A stretch of DNA of 38,824 nt from Chloroflexota bacterium (GTDB taxonomy: Bacteria; Chloroflexota; Anaerolineae; Caldilineales; Caldilineaceae). Both the position numbers and the translations under genes were made by a program. The stretch lies in assembly GCA_024277175.1 (NCBI GenBank), contig JAJRVT010000208.1, positions 1-38,824 of the forward strand, read 5' to 3'. Under the pieces are notes generated by a model. The model worked only from the letters and a program-made list of their open reading frames with translations, ran no database searches and was not told the DNA's origin. How positions within the stretch are numbered: position 1 is the stretch's first letter; every line of letters starts with the position of its first letter. Below are positions 1-7,599 of this stretch, piece by piece.

Positions 1-19
1 CGTAATGACATGGGTCAAC

Positions 20-49
20 TTGAACCATTTCGCCGCTTTGGGGTATGAT
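20..49 (+). promoter_or_regulatory. Predicted sigma70-type promoter of nagA
   Basis: TTGAAC (20-25) and TATGAT (44-49) are separated by 18 bases. This matches the spacing and -10 box of the promoter proposed for rpsB further on, so the two support each other. Transcription would start near 56 and the leader would contain the hairpin at 102-134 before the start codon at 172. Confidence 0.5.
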
Positions 50-101
50 GCATTGACTTGCGAAAGTATTTCGTTTGTCGTGGGATCGCGAACAGGAAAT
101 C

Positions 102-134
102 AGAAACCGAGTTTTTTGGAAAAACTCGGTTTCT
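102..134. repeat. Perfect hairpin, GAAACCGAG type, in the nagA leader
   Basis: Arms 102-116 and 120-134 are perfect inverted complements (15 bp) around a 3-base loop. The core is GAAACCGAG plus a T-run, with its complement. It is the only copy of this type noticed in the window. It lies between the predicted promoter and the nagA start, so it would be transcribed. It may act as a leader structure or simply be a dispersed repeat; the T-run inside the stem is not placed like a terminator. Confidence 0.75.
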
Positions 135-171
135 CACTCGCATCCCACGCCAGCTAATGAGGATACACCCA

Positions 172-1371
172 ATGCCGCATAACGAACATACCCAACCAAT
201 CGGCCCCATGGCCCTGGTCAACGGGCGCGTGGTCCTGCCCGACCGGGTGGTGACGGGCCAGGCCGTGATCGTAGAGAGCGGCGCGATCGCAGACGTGGTC
301 GAGCGCGCTGAACTGGGCGCAGGGATCAAAACCATCGACGTGGGCGGTCGCTTGATCGCGCCCGGCCTGATCGACATCCACACCCACGGCGCGCTGGGCC
401 ACACCTTCAATGAACCCACCGCAGAGGCCTTCGACGTCATCACCCGGGAGAACGCGCGCCGGGGTGTGACCTCCCTGCTGGCGACCACGGCCACCGCGCC
501 TATCGATGATCTGGTCGCCTGTCTGGCCTTCACCCGCGAGTGGATGGCCCAGCCCCATGAGGGCGCGCAGGTGCTGGGCGCGCACGTGGAGGGTCCCTAC
601 TTCAGCCTGGCCCAGGCCGGCGCGCAGGACCCGGCCAACATCCTCACGCCGGACGATGGCACGCCGGAACGCCTGCTGGCCCACCATGACGTCATTCGCA
701 TCTTCACCTTCGCGCCGGAGTTGCCGGGTGCGACAGCCCTGGCCCGGCGGCTGACCGAACTAGGCATCGTCCCCGCGGCCGGGCACAGTTCAGCCAAGGA
801 GGAGGAATTCATCCCGGTCATGGAGGCCGGCCTGCGCCACATCATCCACATCTGGAGCGCGCAGTCCACCACCGTGCGCGAGGGTCCCTGGCGCAAACCG
901 GGGCTGCTGGAGGTCTCCCTCACCTACGACAACCTGACCGTAGAGATGATCGCAGACAACAAACACCTGCCGCCCACGCTCATGAAACTGGCCTACAAAT
1001 GTATCGGTCCCGACCGTCTCTGCATCATCTCCGACGCCACCAGCGGAGCAGGCCTGCCGGAGGGGGCTCGCTTCCGCATGGGTGAAATGGAGTACGAAGT
1101 GCACGACGGCGTGGGCATGCTCTTCGACCGCACGGCCTTCGCCGGCAGCACGACTCTGGTCAGCCAGATGGTCCCCATTGTGGTCAAGGAGGTGGGCGTT
1201 CCCCTGGCCGAGGCCGTGCGCATGGCCTCCCTGACGCCGGCCCGGGTCATCGGTGCGGACCGGCGCAAGGGCAGCCTGGAGGCGGGAAAGGACGCGGATA
1301 TCGCCATCTTCGACGATGACTTCGAGGCTTGGGGGGTGATGATTGGGGGACGGTGGACGGTGAGAGGATGA
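172..1371 (+). CDS. nagA: N-acetylglucosamine-6-phosphate deacetylase
   Basis: Amidohydrolase-fold enzyme that deacetylates GlcNAc-6-phosphate to glucosamine-6-phosphate in the cytoplasm. The protein is 399 aa, the usual family length. Visible motifs are H70-T-H72 (DIHTHG), E140 in HVEGPYFS, H205 in AAGHSS, H226 in HIIHIW and D288 in ISDATSG. These line up with the metal and catalytic positions E131, H195, H216 and D273 of E. coli NagA. I chose the ATG at 172 because AGGA (159-162) precedes it at good spacing and because the longer frame, back to 58, would translate through the hairpin at 102-134. nagB follows on the same strand, so the product is passed directly to the next enzyme. No GlcNAc transporter or kinase gene is present in the window. 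The last codons and the stop lie in a GATGACAAGGTGACAGG-type repeat. Confidence 0.93.
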   Translation: MPHNEHTQPIGPMALVNGRVVLPDRVVTGQAVIVESGAIADVVERAELGAGIKTIDVGGRLIAPGLIDIHTHGALGHTFNEPTAEAFDVITRENARRGVTSLLATTATAPIDDLVACLAFTREWMAQPHEGAQVLGAHVEGPYFSLAQAGAQDPANILTPDDGTPERLLAHHDVIRIFTFAPELPGATALARRLTELGIVPAAGHSSAKEEEFIPVMEAGLRHIIHIWSAQSTTVREGPWRKPGLLEVSLTYDNLTVEMIADNKHLPPTLMKLAYKCIGPDRLCIISDATSGAGLPEGARFRMGEMEYEVHDGVGMLFDRTAFAGSTTLVSQMVPIVVKEVGVPLAEAVRMASLTPARVIGADRRKGSLEAGKDADIAIFDDDFEAWGVMIGGRWTVRG

Positions 1372-1430
1372 CAAGGTGACAGGATGACTGTGGCATGTCA
1401 CCTGCCGGGGAGTTCGGAACTCCCCGGCAG
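1365..1430. repeat. Intergenic repeats between nagA and nagB (GATGACAAGG arm plus 13-bp hairpin)
   Basis: 1365-1388 is a single arm of the GGATGACAAGGTGACAGG family seen again at 28092-28140 and 31547-31623. Part of it (1374-1381) can pair with 1396-1403. Next to it, 1402-1414 and 1418-1430 form a perfect 13-bp hairpin (CTGCCGGGGAGTT) with a 3-base loop. No T-run follows, so this is more likely a repeat or an mRNA-processing structure than a terminator. The nagA stop codon at 1369-1371 is inside the first arm. Confidence 0.7.
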
Positions 1431-1474
1431 ATGTGAGTGAAACTTATAAATGAACACAGCAAAGGGGTTCTATC

Positions 1475-2254
1475 TTGACTGCAAATGTAATACTTGAGAC
1501 GCAGGTAGAGGCGTTGCCCGTCAGCGTCTACCTGACTAATGAGGAGATGGGCCAGGCCGCGGCCGCGGAGGCGGCCCAGGTGATCCGGCAGGCCATCGAA
1601 GCCAAGGGGAAGGCCAATATCATCATCGCCACCGGCAATTCGCAACTGACCTTTCTGGAGGCGCTGCGGCAGATCGAAGACGTCGACTGGGACAAGGTCA
1701 CCGTCTTTCATATGGACGAATATGTGGGGCTGCCGCCGGGCCATTCGGCCTCGTTTCCCACCTTTCTCCAGCGCCATTTCCTCGACTATGTGGATGTGAG
1801 CGCGTTCTATCCGGTGAAAGCGGAGACGGACCACCTGGAAGCCAACTGCCACGAATACGCCGACCTCCTGCGCGCGCACCCCGCGGACCTCTGCGCCATG
1901 GGCATCGGCGAGAACGGTCACATCGCTTTCAACGATCCGCCCTTCGCCGAGTTCAATGATCCGGTGTGGGTGAAGGTCGTGCGCCTGGACGAAGTCTCCC
2001 GGCGGCAGCAGGTGGGCGAGGGCCATTTCCGCTGCCTGGACGAGGTGCCCACCCACGCCGTCACCCTGACCATCCCCGCGCTGCTGGCCGCGGACCGGGT
2101 CCTCTGCATCGTGCCCGAAGCCCGCAAGGCCGACGCGGTGGCGCGCTCGCTGACCGGCCCCATCAGCGAGGACTGCCCGGCCTCCTTCCTGCGCACCACG
2201 CCCCACGTCCACCTCTACCTGGACGCGGACGCGGCGGCTAAAGTGTATGGATAG
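1475..2254 (+). CDS. nagB: Glucosamine-6-phosphate deaminase
   Basis: Isomerises and deaminates glucosamine-6-phosphate to fructose-6-phosphate and ammonia, completing the route begun by NagA. The protein is 259 aa, near the usual length. Motifs are IATGNSQL (residues 51-58), VFHMDEYVGL around D81, and GIGENGHIAFNDPP (143-156) with H149 as the expected catalytic histidine. Where E. coli NagB has D141 and E148, this protein has N147 and D154, so it belongs to a divergent branch and a related sugar-phosphate isomerase or lactonase role is not fully excluded. The start is TTG, with AGGGG (1463-1467) seven bases upstream. The neighbouring nagA makes the assignment strong. A 98-bp nested repeat begins 11 bases after the stop. 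Confidence 0.87.
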   Translation: MTANVILETQVEALPVSVYLTNEEMGQAAAAEAAQVIRQAIEAKGKANIIIATGNSQLTFLEALRQIEDVDWDKVTVFHMDEYVGLPPGHSASFPTFLQRHFLDYVDVSAFYPVKAETDHLEANCHEYADLLRAHPADLCAMGIGENGHIAFNDPPFAEFNDPVWVKVVRLDEVSRRQQVGEGHFRCLDEVPTHAVTLTIPALLAADRVLCIVPEARKADAVARSLTGPISEDCPASFLRTTPHVHLYLDADAAAKVYG

Positions 2255-2264
2255 TGACGACTCA

Positions 2265-2362
2265 CCAATAGACCGCGGATTGGGCGGATTGAGCGGATCA
2301 AAACGGATTTTTCTAAAAATCCGTGGATATCAGCCCAATCCGCCCAATCCGCGGTCTATTGG
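2265..2362. repeat. Family A nested inverted repeat, copy 1
   Basis: The outer arms 2265-2290 and 2337-2362 are perfect 26-bp inverted complements containing CCGCGGATTGGGCGGATT. An inner perfect 10-bp hairpin (2303-2312 with 2315-2324, ACGGATTTTT) sits in the middle. The left half repeats the module GCGGAT several times. The element lies 11 bases after the nagB stop and before the ribosome-binding site of the next gene. Confidence 0.9.
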
Positions 2363-2397
2363 CGTTTACCTGAACAGAGACAGACAGGAGGCTCACC

Positions 2398-3381
2398 ATG
2401 AAAGCGCTTTTCATCGGCGGCACGGGCGTCATCAGCTCGGCCTGCGCCCAACTGGCAGTGGAGCGGGGAGTTGATCTCTACCTGCTCAACAGGGGAGAGA
2501 CGCAGCGTCCTGTCCCGGAGGGCGCGACCGTCCTCCATGGCGACATCGACGCACCGGGGACCGCAGCCCTGCTGGCGGATCACGTTTGGGATGTGGTAGT
2601 GGACTGGATCGCGTACACGCCCGATGACATCCAGCGGGATCTGGACCTCTTCCGGGGACAGACGGGCCAGTACGTCTTCATCAGCTCGGCCTCTGTCTAC
2701 CAGACGCCGCCAGCCAGCCTGCCCGTGACCGAATCCACCCTGCTGGACAACCCGTTCTGGGGCTATTCCCAGGCCAAGATCGCGTGCGAAGAACGGCTGG
2801 TCAAGGCCTATCGGGACGAAAAATTTCCCATGACCATCGTGCGCCCGTCCCACACCTACGACCAGACCAAGATCCCCATCTTTGGCGGCTACACCGCGCT
2901 GCACCGCATGCGCGCCGGCAAGCCGGTGGTCGTCTACGGCGACGGGACCTCCCTGTGGACCCTGACCCACCACAGGGACTTCGCCAAGGGGTTCGTCCCC
3001 CTGCTGGGCGACGCGCGGGCCATCGGCGAGGCGGTCCACATCACCTCGGACGAATGGCTGAGCTGGAACCAGATCTACACCTTCATGGGGCAGGCGCTGG
3101 GCGTGGAGCCGCGGCTGGTCCATGTTTCTTCGGAATTGATTGCAGCCCTTGACGCCGAAGTCGGGGCCGGCCTGCTGGGCGATAAGTCCCACAGCATGAT
3201 CTTCGACAACAGCAAGATCAAGCGCCTGGTTCCTGATTTCGCCTGCACCATCCCCTTCTCCCATGGCGCGCGTGAGATTGTGGCCTGGTATGAGGCCGAC
3301 CCCGCACGCCAGGCTGTGGACGAAGAGATGGAGGCATTGATGGAGCGAATCATCGCCGCCTATGAATCGGCTTTTCCGTAA
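2398..3381 (+). CDS. NAD-dependent epimerase/dehydratase family protein (extended SDR)
   Basis: A 327-aa extended short-chain dehydrogenase with the nucleotide-binding motif GGTG at residues 7-10 near the N terminus. The acidic-to-arginine switch region reads LLNRGE, which may favour NADP. The strand leading to the active site is YVFISSASVY (92-101), and the catalytic pair is Y123-x3-K127. The start is fixed by AGGAGG (2386-2391) six bases before the ATG. The protein resembles sugar-nucleotide epimerases and the CSP41-like branch, but the substrate cannot be read from the sequence. It follows nagB on the same strand, separated by the family A repeat, so it may or may not be co-transcribed. 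A sugar-linked role would fit the neighbours, but that is inference. Confidence 0.82.
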   Translation: MKALFIGGTGVISSACAQLAVERGVDLYLLNRGETQRPVPEGATVLHGDIDAPGTAALLADHVWDVVVDWIAYTPDDIQRDLDLFRGQTGQYVFISSASVYQTPPASLPVTESTLLDNPFWGYSQAKIACEERLVKAYRDEKFPMTIVRPSHTYDQTKIPIFGGYTALHRMRAGKPVVVYGDGTSLWTLTHHRDFAKGFVPLLGDARAIGEAVHITSDEWLSWNQIYTFMGQALGVEPRLVHVSSELIAALDAEVGAGLLGDKSHSMIFDNSKIKRLVPDFACTIPFSHGAREIVAWYEADPARQAVDEEMEALMERIIAAYESAFP

Positions 3382-3408
3382 TGCGGAGGAGCGTGTTCGG
3401 CGGCAATG

Positions 3409-3506
3409 ATGGGAACGCGGATTTTATCGGATGACGTCGGATTTTCACGGATTTCTTCTGAAATCCGTGAAAATCCGTTCTTATTCGCGCAAATCCGCGT
3501 TCCCAT
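3409..3506. repeat. Family A nested inverted repeat, copy 2
   Basis: Outer arms 3409-3424 and 3491-3506 (ATGGGAACGCGGATTT and complement, 16 bp) are perfect. The inner arms 3438-3454 and 3461-3477 (CGGATTTTCACGGATTT, 17 bp) are also perfect, around a 6-base loop. The element lies between the convergent SDR gene (stop 3381) and the regulator gene (stop 3516). Confidence 0.9.
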
Positions 3507-3515
3507 AGAAGGAGT

Positions 3516-4208
3516 TCAACCCGAGATGGGAGCCACCAGGATCTGCTGGGCGATGTCATAGGCCAGGGCATGGTGCTCGCCCTCGACGTCGATCAGTACT
3601 GGCCCGTCGAAGGGAGCCCGCTTCAGCAGGACGACGGTCACGTTGGGGTACAAGCCCAGGGAGCCAAGATAGTTAAGTCGCTCCGAATCCTGGACGAGGA
3701 CGCGCACCAGACAATAGGGATGGTCCAATGCAGCTTGGCTCAGGGGCGCGCCTTCGATCTTCTCGATGTGACCGTCTTTAGAGGGAATAGGGTCGCCGTG
3801 GGGATCTGTGGTTGGGTTGTCCAACGCGTCGGCGATGGCGTCCTCCAACACATCGCTCATCACATGTTCCAGCAGTTCGGCTTCGGCATGAACCTGATCC
3901 CAGGTGAGGTTGAGCTTATCATGGAGGTAAAGCTCCAGCAGGCGATGATGACGCAACACTTCCAGCGCCACCCGCTCACCGCTGGGGGTCAGGGTCATGG
4001 CGTGATAGGGCGCGTATTCCACCAGCCCCAACTCGGCCAGTTTCTTGACCATATTGGTGGCCGAAGCCGGCGATACTCGCAACTGGGTGGCCAACGCCGA
4101 ATTGGTGACCTTCTTGCCCTGGGTCTGTAGAAGATAGATGGATTTCAGATAGTCTTCATGGGCCGGGGTCAATATATTTTCATCGATCAAAGGATCTATT
4201 TTAGCCAT
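3516..4208 (-). CDS. DtxR/MntR-family metal-dependent transcriptional regulator
   Basis: A 230-aa protein with three parts: a winged-helix DNA-binding domain (about 14-80), a metal-binding/dimerisation domain (about 81-150) and a C-terminal FeoA/SH3-like domain (about 155-230). The length matches DtxR/IdeR-type three-domain members. Candidate metal ligands are D19 (in HEDYLKSIY), H88, H107, E111, E114 and H115 (in HAEAELLEHVMSD). The DtxR positions M10 and C102 are D and E here, as in manganese-sensing MntR, so Mn(II) is the likelier co-repressor. The gene has its own near-consensus promoter and no Shine-Dalgarno sequence; the predicted transcript starts at the A of the ATG. No metal transporter gene lies in the window, so its targets are elsewhere. 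Confidence 0.88.
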   Translation of the reverse strand: MAKIDPLIDENILTPAHEDYLKSIYLLQTQGKKVTNSALATQLRVSPASATNMVKKLAELGLVEYAPYHAMTLTPSGERVALEVLRHHRLLELYLHDKLNLTWDQVHAEAELLEHVMSDVLEDAIADALDNPTTDPHGDPIPSKDGHIEKIEGAPLSQAALDHPYCLVRVLVQDSERLNYLGSLGLYPNVTVVLLKRAPFDGPVLIDVEGEHHALAYDIAQQILVAPISG

Positions 4209-4214
4209 GAATAA

Positions 4215-4243
4215 ATTTTAGCGGGTTTTATACGCGTTGTCAA
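4215..4243 (-). promoter_or_regulatory. Near-consensus promoter giving a leaderless mRNA for the metalloregulator
   Basis: On the minus strand, TTGACA (4243-4238) and TAAAAT (4220-4215) are separated by exactly 17 bases. The start codon begins at 4208, seven bases past the -10 box, which is where transcription would begin. No ribosome-binding site is present. The promoter sits between the family A repeat at 4249-4313 and the gene. Confidence 0.75.
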
Positions 4244-4248
4244 ACGAA

Positions 4249-4313
4249 ATAGAACGCGGATTTTTAGAAAAAATCCGCGTTTTTCCGCCCGATCCCCTCA
4301 ATCCGCGTTCTAT
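4249..4313. repeat. Family A nested inverted repeat, copy 3
   Basis: Outer arms 4249-4261 and 4301-4313 (ATAGAACGCGGAT and complement) are perfect. A competing inner hairpin pairs 4253-4265 with 4269-4281 (AACGCGGATTTTT) around a 3-base loop, using the same left arm. The repeat begins four bases after the ggt stop codon and lies just upstream of the regulator promoter. Confidence 0.9.
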
Positions 4314-4317
4314 CAGA

Positions 4318-5898
4318 TCACCGCACCAACGAGACCGAACCGCCCCGTCGCAGATCGCCCGCGGGGATGAGGTCGCCGCCCTGCATGGCCACAGCGTGCG
4401 CACCGCCGAAAAACATGTTCTTCCCCGGCCACTGGTTGACCCGGTACCCCAGCTTGCGCAGCTCACCCACGATCCCGTCCGGCAGGCCACCTTCAGCCTG
4501 GAGGAGGCCGGCCTCGAAATGAATGCGCGCAGCGTTGACGGCCTTGTCCAGGGGCAGGCCGAAGTCGATCACGTTGCAGAGCACCTGCAAAATGGCCGAA
4601 CGGATGCGGTTGCTGCCGCCGCTGCCCACGGCCAGCACGGGCGCTCCATCCTTCACCACCACGACCGGCGTCATCATGGTGTGGAGGCGCTCGCCGGGCG
4701 GCCAACGGTGGAAGCCCTTGGGATGCAGATCGATCTCCCCCAGCATGTTGTTGAGGCAGACGCCTGTGTCTCCGACCACGAAGCCGGCGTTCTCGCCGGC
4801 CGAGGTGGTCACGCTGACCAACAGGCCGCCGCGATCGACCACGCTGATGTGGGTGGTGTCATTGGGACCGGGTGCGAATTCAGGTTCGGTCGGCGCGTCC
4901 GCCCCCTGTAGAATAGCCATGAGTTGCGCCTGATAGTCGGCCACGTGTTCCGGGGAGAGGAACCAGGCGATGCGCTCGTCCACCTCCCCGCCGCGGCGAT
5001 CCCAATCCTGGCGGGCCACATTGGTCAGGCGCATGACCTCGGCCAGCGCGCGCAGGTGGCGGACGCCGTTGTGGGGCAGCGCGCTCAAGTCCACCGCGGC
5101 CAGCAGGGTGAGCGCAAAGCCGACCAGCACCCCGCCGCTGGAAGAGGGCGGCGGCAGCATCACCGTATAACCCCGGTAGTCGACGGCGATAGGCTCGATC
5201 ACGCGCGCGCGATAGCCGGCCAGGTCGTCGGCCGTGACCAGGCCGCCATGGGCTTCCTGATCGGCTACGATGGCGCGGGCCACATCCCCGCTGTAGAAAA
5301 GATCCGGCCCTTCCCGGCCCAATCGCTCCAGGGTGCGGGAGAGAGCGGGGAAGTGCATAAGATCGCCGGCGTGCAGGCGACGCCCTCCCGGCAGGTAGAG
5401 GTCGGCCAGCGCAGGCGTGTCAGTAAAGATGGGCTGGAGGATCGAGTAAGCATACTCCTGGGCCGGGCTCAATTCCACGCCCTCGACGCCCATGCGGATG
5501 GCCGGCTCCAGCAGGGCGGAGAGGGACAACGTTCCCCGCTCCGCGGCCATGGCGCAGAGCCCGGCCACCACGCCGGGCACGGCTACGCTGGCGCGGCCGA
5601 TGTAGAAGGGCTGTTTCTCCGGTCCGAAATCGATCATGACCTGGTGGAAGTCGGCGTCAGGACGTAAAGGGCCGGTGGGCATATCGCTGAAAAAGTCATA
5701 CATGACGTCGTCGTCCGAGCGGCTGTCCACTACCAACGCCACCCCGCCGCCGCAGATATTAACTAACGTCGCTTCGGCCACGAAGGATGCGAACGCCGCC
5801 GACACCGCCGCATCCACCGCGTTTCCGCCCTGTTTCAACATTTCAGCGCCGGCGGCCGCGGTCTGCGGGTCGCCGGCGGCAATTGCGCCTTTGTACAT
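4318..5898 (-). CDS. Gamma-glutamyltransferase family protein
   Basis: N-terminal-nucleophile hydrolase that would cleave itself and then hydrolyse or transfer gamma-glutamyl groups from glutathione-like compounds. At 526 aa it is close to the family's length. The self-processing site is T348 in GPNDTTHISVVD, so the large chain is about 1-347 and the small chain 348-526. Supporting motifs are GGNAVDAAVSAAF near the N terminus, PPPSSSGG and GSGGSNRI. There is no signal peptide at the N terminus (MYKGAIAAGDPQ), so a cytoplasmic location is likely, unlike the exported E. coli enzyme. The unknown gene upstream ends 10 bases before this start, so the two are probably co-transcribed. The natural substrate is not evident. 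Confidence 0.88.
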   Translation of the reverse strand: MYKGAIAAGDPQTAAAGAEMLKQGGNAVDAAVSAAFASFVAEATLVNICGGGVALVVDSRSDDDVMYDFFSDMPTGPLRPDADFHQVMIDFGPEKQPFYIGRASVAVPGVVAGLCAMAAERGTLSLSALLEPAIRMGVEGVELSPAQEYAYSILQPIFTDTPALADLYLPGGRRLHAGDLMHFPALSRTLERLGREGPDLFYSGDVARAIVADQEAHGGLVTADDLAGYRARVIEPIAVDYRGYTVMLPPPSSSGGVLVGFALTLLAAVDLSALPHNGVRHLRALAEVMRLTNVARQDWDRRGGEVDERIAWFLSPEHVADYQAQLMAILQGADAPTEPEFAPGPNDTTHISVVDRGGLLVSVTTSAGENAGFVVGDTGVCLNNMLGEIDLHPKGFHRWPPGERLHTMMTPVVVVKDGAPVLAVGSGGSNRIRSAILQVLCNVIDFGLPLDKAVNAARIHFEAGLLQAEGGLPDGIVGELRKLGYRVNQWPGKNMFFGGAHAVAMQGGDLIPAGDLRRGGSVSLVR

Positions 5899-5908
5899 GA
5901 TGGGTGTC

Positions 5909-6631
5909 CTACGTGTTCAACTCGATGTCTCGACAGAGCTTTTCGCACAGGGTCAGCAGTTTGACCTTCCAGCGCCGGTGCAAGTCCACGGGATCGATCC
6001 AGTGCAGGGCGTAGCTGTGGGTCGCCAACTGCTCCAGGTCGGCATCGCCATCGTCCACCACCTGCATCAACAGTTCCCGGCGCGAGAATTCGCCAAACTG
6101 GTATTGGAGGACGGAGACGGGCGGGATGCGCGCCGGCGTCTCGTTGCACCAGTGCAGCGCCTGGTTGAAGAAGAGGCGCTGGGCATGATAGCGACGGTGT
6201 ACGTTCGGTTCATTCACCACCAGTTGCTGCCAGAACGCGCTCGACGCGTAGGTGTGCTCGGCGTTGGAAAGAGGCAGTTGGTAGAGGATGGCCAGGGTCG
6301 CCGCGCCGCTGTCCAGCAGCGCCCGCACCGCGCCCAGATAGCCGATGAGGAAGGATCGCCCCATGACCGCGGCCTTGACGTCGGCGTCGCGACCGATGTT
6401 CTCCCGGGCCAGGTCGTGGCGTTTGACCGCATCCTGGATCAGATAGGCGTACATCTCCACATCAGCCATGCGCGCACAGACGCTCTCCGCCAGCGCCAGA
6501 CCCACGTTCATGGGCGCGCCCTGCCCGGCCTCGAAACGGGCGTCGAAGTGATCGTCGAGTTTGAGAAAACAGTTGGGCACCGGCTCGTCAGAGAGCCGGT
6601 ATGCAGTGCGTTCGTAGAAGCGGGTTTTCAT
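5909..6631 (-). CDS. Conserved hypothetical protein, probably alpha-helical
   Basis: I do not recognise this 240-aa protein. It has no signal peptide, no clear membrane segment and no known catalytic motif. The middle (about residues 40-125) is rich in Ala, Leu and charged residues, as in helical bundles. The C-terminal half is rich in His, Trp and Gln (for example [17 protein letters not shown]). The start is the ATG at 6631 and no strong ribosome-binding site precedes it. Its stop lies 10 bases before the start of the gamma-glutamyltransferase gene, so the two form a likely operon. It is divergent from radC. Confidence 0.7.
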   Translation of the reverse strand: MKTRFYERTAYRLSDEPVPNCFLKLDDHFDARFEAGQGAPMNVGLALAESVCARMADVEMYAYLIQDAVKRHDLARENIGRDADVKAAVMGRSFLIGYLGAVRALLDSGAATLAILYQLPLSNAEHTYASSAFWQQLVVNEPNVHRRYHAQRLFFNQALHWCNETPARIPPVSVLQYQFGEFSRRELLMQVVDDGDADLEQLATHSYALHWIDPVDLHRRWKVKLLTLCEKLCRDIELNT

Positions 6632-6668
6632 TGCAATCGGTTACTGTGATCCGCGCGCACGTCAGTGA

Positions 6669-6707
6669 ATTCTCACAGTGGATTCTCACAGTGAAACGCG
6701 GTATACT
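6669..6707 (+). promoter_or_regulatory. Possible radC promoter with a direct-repeat operator
   Basis: ATTCTCACAGTG occurs twice, at 6669-6680 and 6682-6693, a 13-bp period. A good -10 box, TATACT, lies at 6702-6707. The matching -35 position (TGGATT, 6679-6684) is weak and lies in the repeats. This suggests a regulator binding two tandem half sites over a weak promoter. It is in the radC orientation, but could also affect the divergent gene. Confidence 0.4.
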
Positions 6708-6740
6708 ATGGTCAGTTGGCGACTATTCAGCGACCCAATG

Positions 6741-6801
6741 GGAACGCAGATTTTACCGGATGGAGCCAGATTTTCAAAAAATCCGCGAAAATCCGCGTTC
6801 C
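6741..6801. repeat. Family A inverted repeat, copy 4 (degenerate)
   Basis: Arms 6741-6754 (GGAACGCAGATTTT) and 6788-6801 (AAAATCCGCGTTCC) pair with a single mismatch. A second AAATCCGCG copy lies just inside the right arm. Unlike the other copies it lies in the leader of a gene (radC), about 90 bases before its start codon. Confidence 0.85.
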
Positions 6802-6891
6802 AATAAAGCCTGCCTGAACGGTCGTTTTCCGGCAAAGTATACACCGACAGCCAAGGAACAGCCAGAACCCCACAACATAAGGAGCCATCCA

Positions 6892-7599
6892 GTGGAAGAT
6901 GTGTCATCCCCCGGATACAGTCCCATGATCCGCGATCTGCCTGCGGACCTGCGTCCGCGCGAGCGGCTGGCCTATGCCGGCCCCAGCGCGCTGAGCACGG
7001 CCGAATTGCTGGCCATCATCCTGCGGGTGGGCAACCCCGGCGAGAGCGTCATGCGCCTGGCCGAACGCCTGCTTACCCATTTCGACGGCATGGCGGGTCT
7101 GGCCCAGGCCACCTTCGAGGAACTGATGCAGGTCTACGGCATCGGCCCAGCCAAGGCCGCGCAGCTTCAGTCGTCACTGGAGTTGGGACGGCGGATGCTC
7201 GTCAGCGCGCCTGGCGCCCGGCTTCAGGTCCAGACGCCGGCGGACGTGGCCAATCTGCTGATGATGGAAATGGGCTTGATGAAGCAGGAGCAGTTGCGCA
7301 CAGTGCTGCTGGACACGAAGAGCTACATCACCCGCATTGTGGAGGTCTACACCGGCAGTCTCAACACCGCGGTGGTGCGGGTGGGCGAGATCTTCCGGCC
7401 GGCCGTGCGGGCCAACGCAGCCGCCATCATCATCGTCCACAACCACCCCAGCGGCGACCCCACGCCCAGCCCCGAAGATGTACGCGTCACCGAGATGGCG
7501 GTGGAGGCGGGGCGGCTCCTGGACATCAACGTGGTCGATCACCTGATCATCGGTCGCAACCGCTTCGTGAGCCTGAAGGAGCGGCGGTTGGGATTCTGA
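6892..7599 (+). CDS. radC: RadC family JAB1/MPN-domain protein
   Basis: A 235-aa RadC protein. The N-terminal part holds a UPF0758-type helix-hairpin-helix region with [12 protein letters not shown] (81-92). The C-terminal MPN domain has the JAMM metal motif, H183-N-H185 followed by D196 in [14 protein letters not shown]. Despite the old name, the family's cellular role is unsettled, with DNA repair long disputed. I chose the GTG at 6892 because AAGGAG (6879-6884) lies seven bases upstream; an alternative in-frame GTG lies at 6901. The open frame continues upstream through a family A repeat, which is not plausible coding sequence. The gene ends in TGA TAG, and the second stop belongs to the next repeat. 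Confidence 0.92.
   Translation: MEDVSSPGYSPMIRDLPADLRPRERLAYAGPSALSTAELLAIILRVGNPGESVMRLAERLLTHFDGMAGLAQATFEELMQVYGIGPAKAAQLQSSLELGRRMLVSAPGARLQVQTPADVANLLMMEMGLMKQEQLRTVLLDTKSYITRIVEVYTGSLNTAVVRVGEIFRPAVRANAAAIIIVHNHPSGDPTPSPEDVRVTEMAVEAGRLLDINVVDHLIIGRNRFVSLKERRLGF

Noticed and set aside
58-171. N-terminal extension of nagA to an ATG at 58
   Set aside because: It would translate the 15-bp hairpin at 102-134, has no ribosome-binding site and no similarity to NagA. The ATG at 172 has both a site and the right length.
1402-1430. Hairpin between nagA and nagB as a terminator
   Set aside because: There is no T-run after the stem on either strand, and nagB belongs functionally with nagA, so full termination here is unlikely.
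4237-4911. Plus-strand open frame beginning in the family A repeat and running opposite the gamma-glutamyltransferase gene
   Set aside because: Its start is built of repeat sequence and the rest is antisense to a gene with clear family motifs.
6601-6891. N-terminal extension of radC
   Set aside because: It runs through the direct repeats, the promoter-like sequence and a family A repeat. GTG at 6892 has a good ribosome-binding site and gives a normal length.
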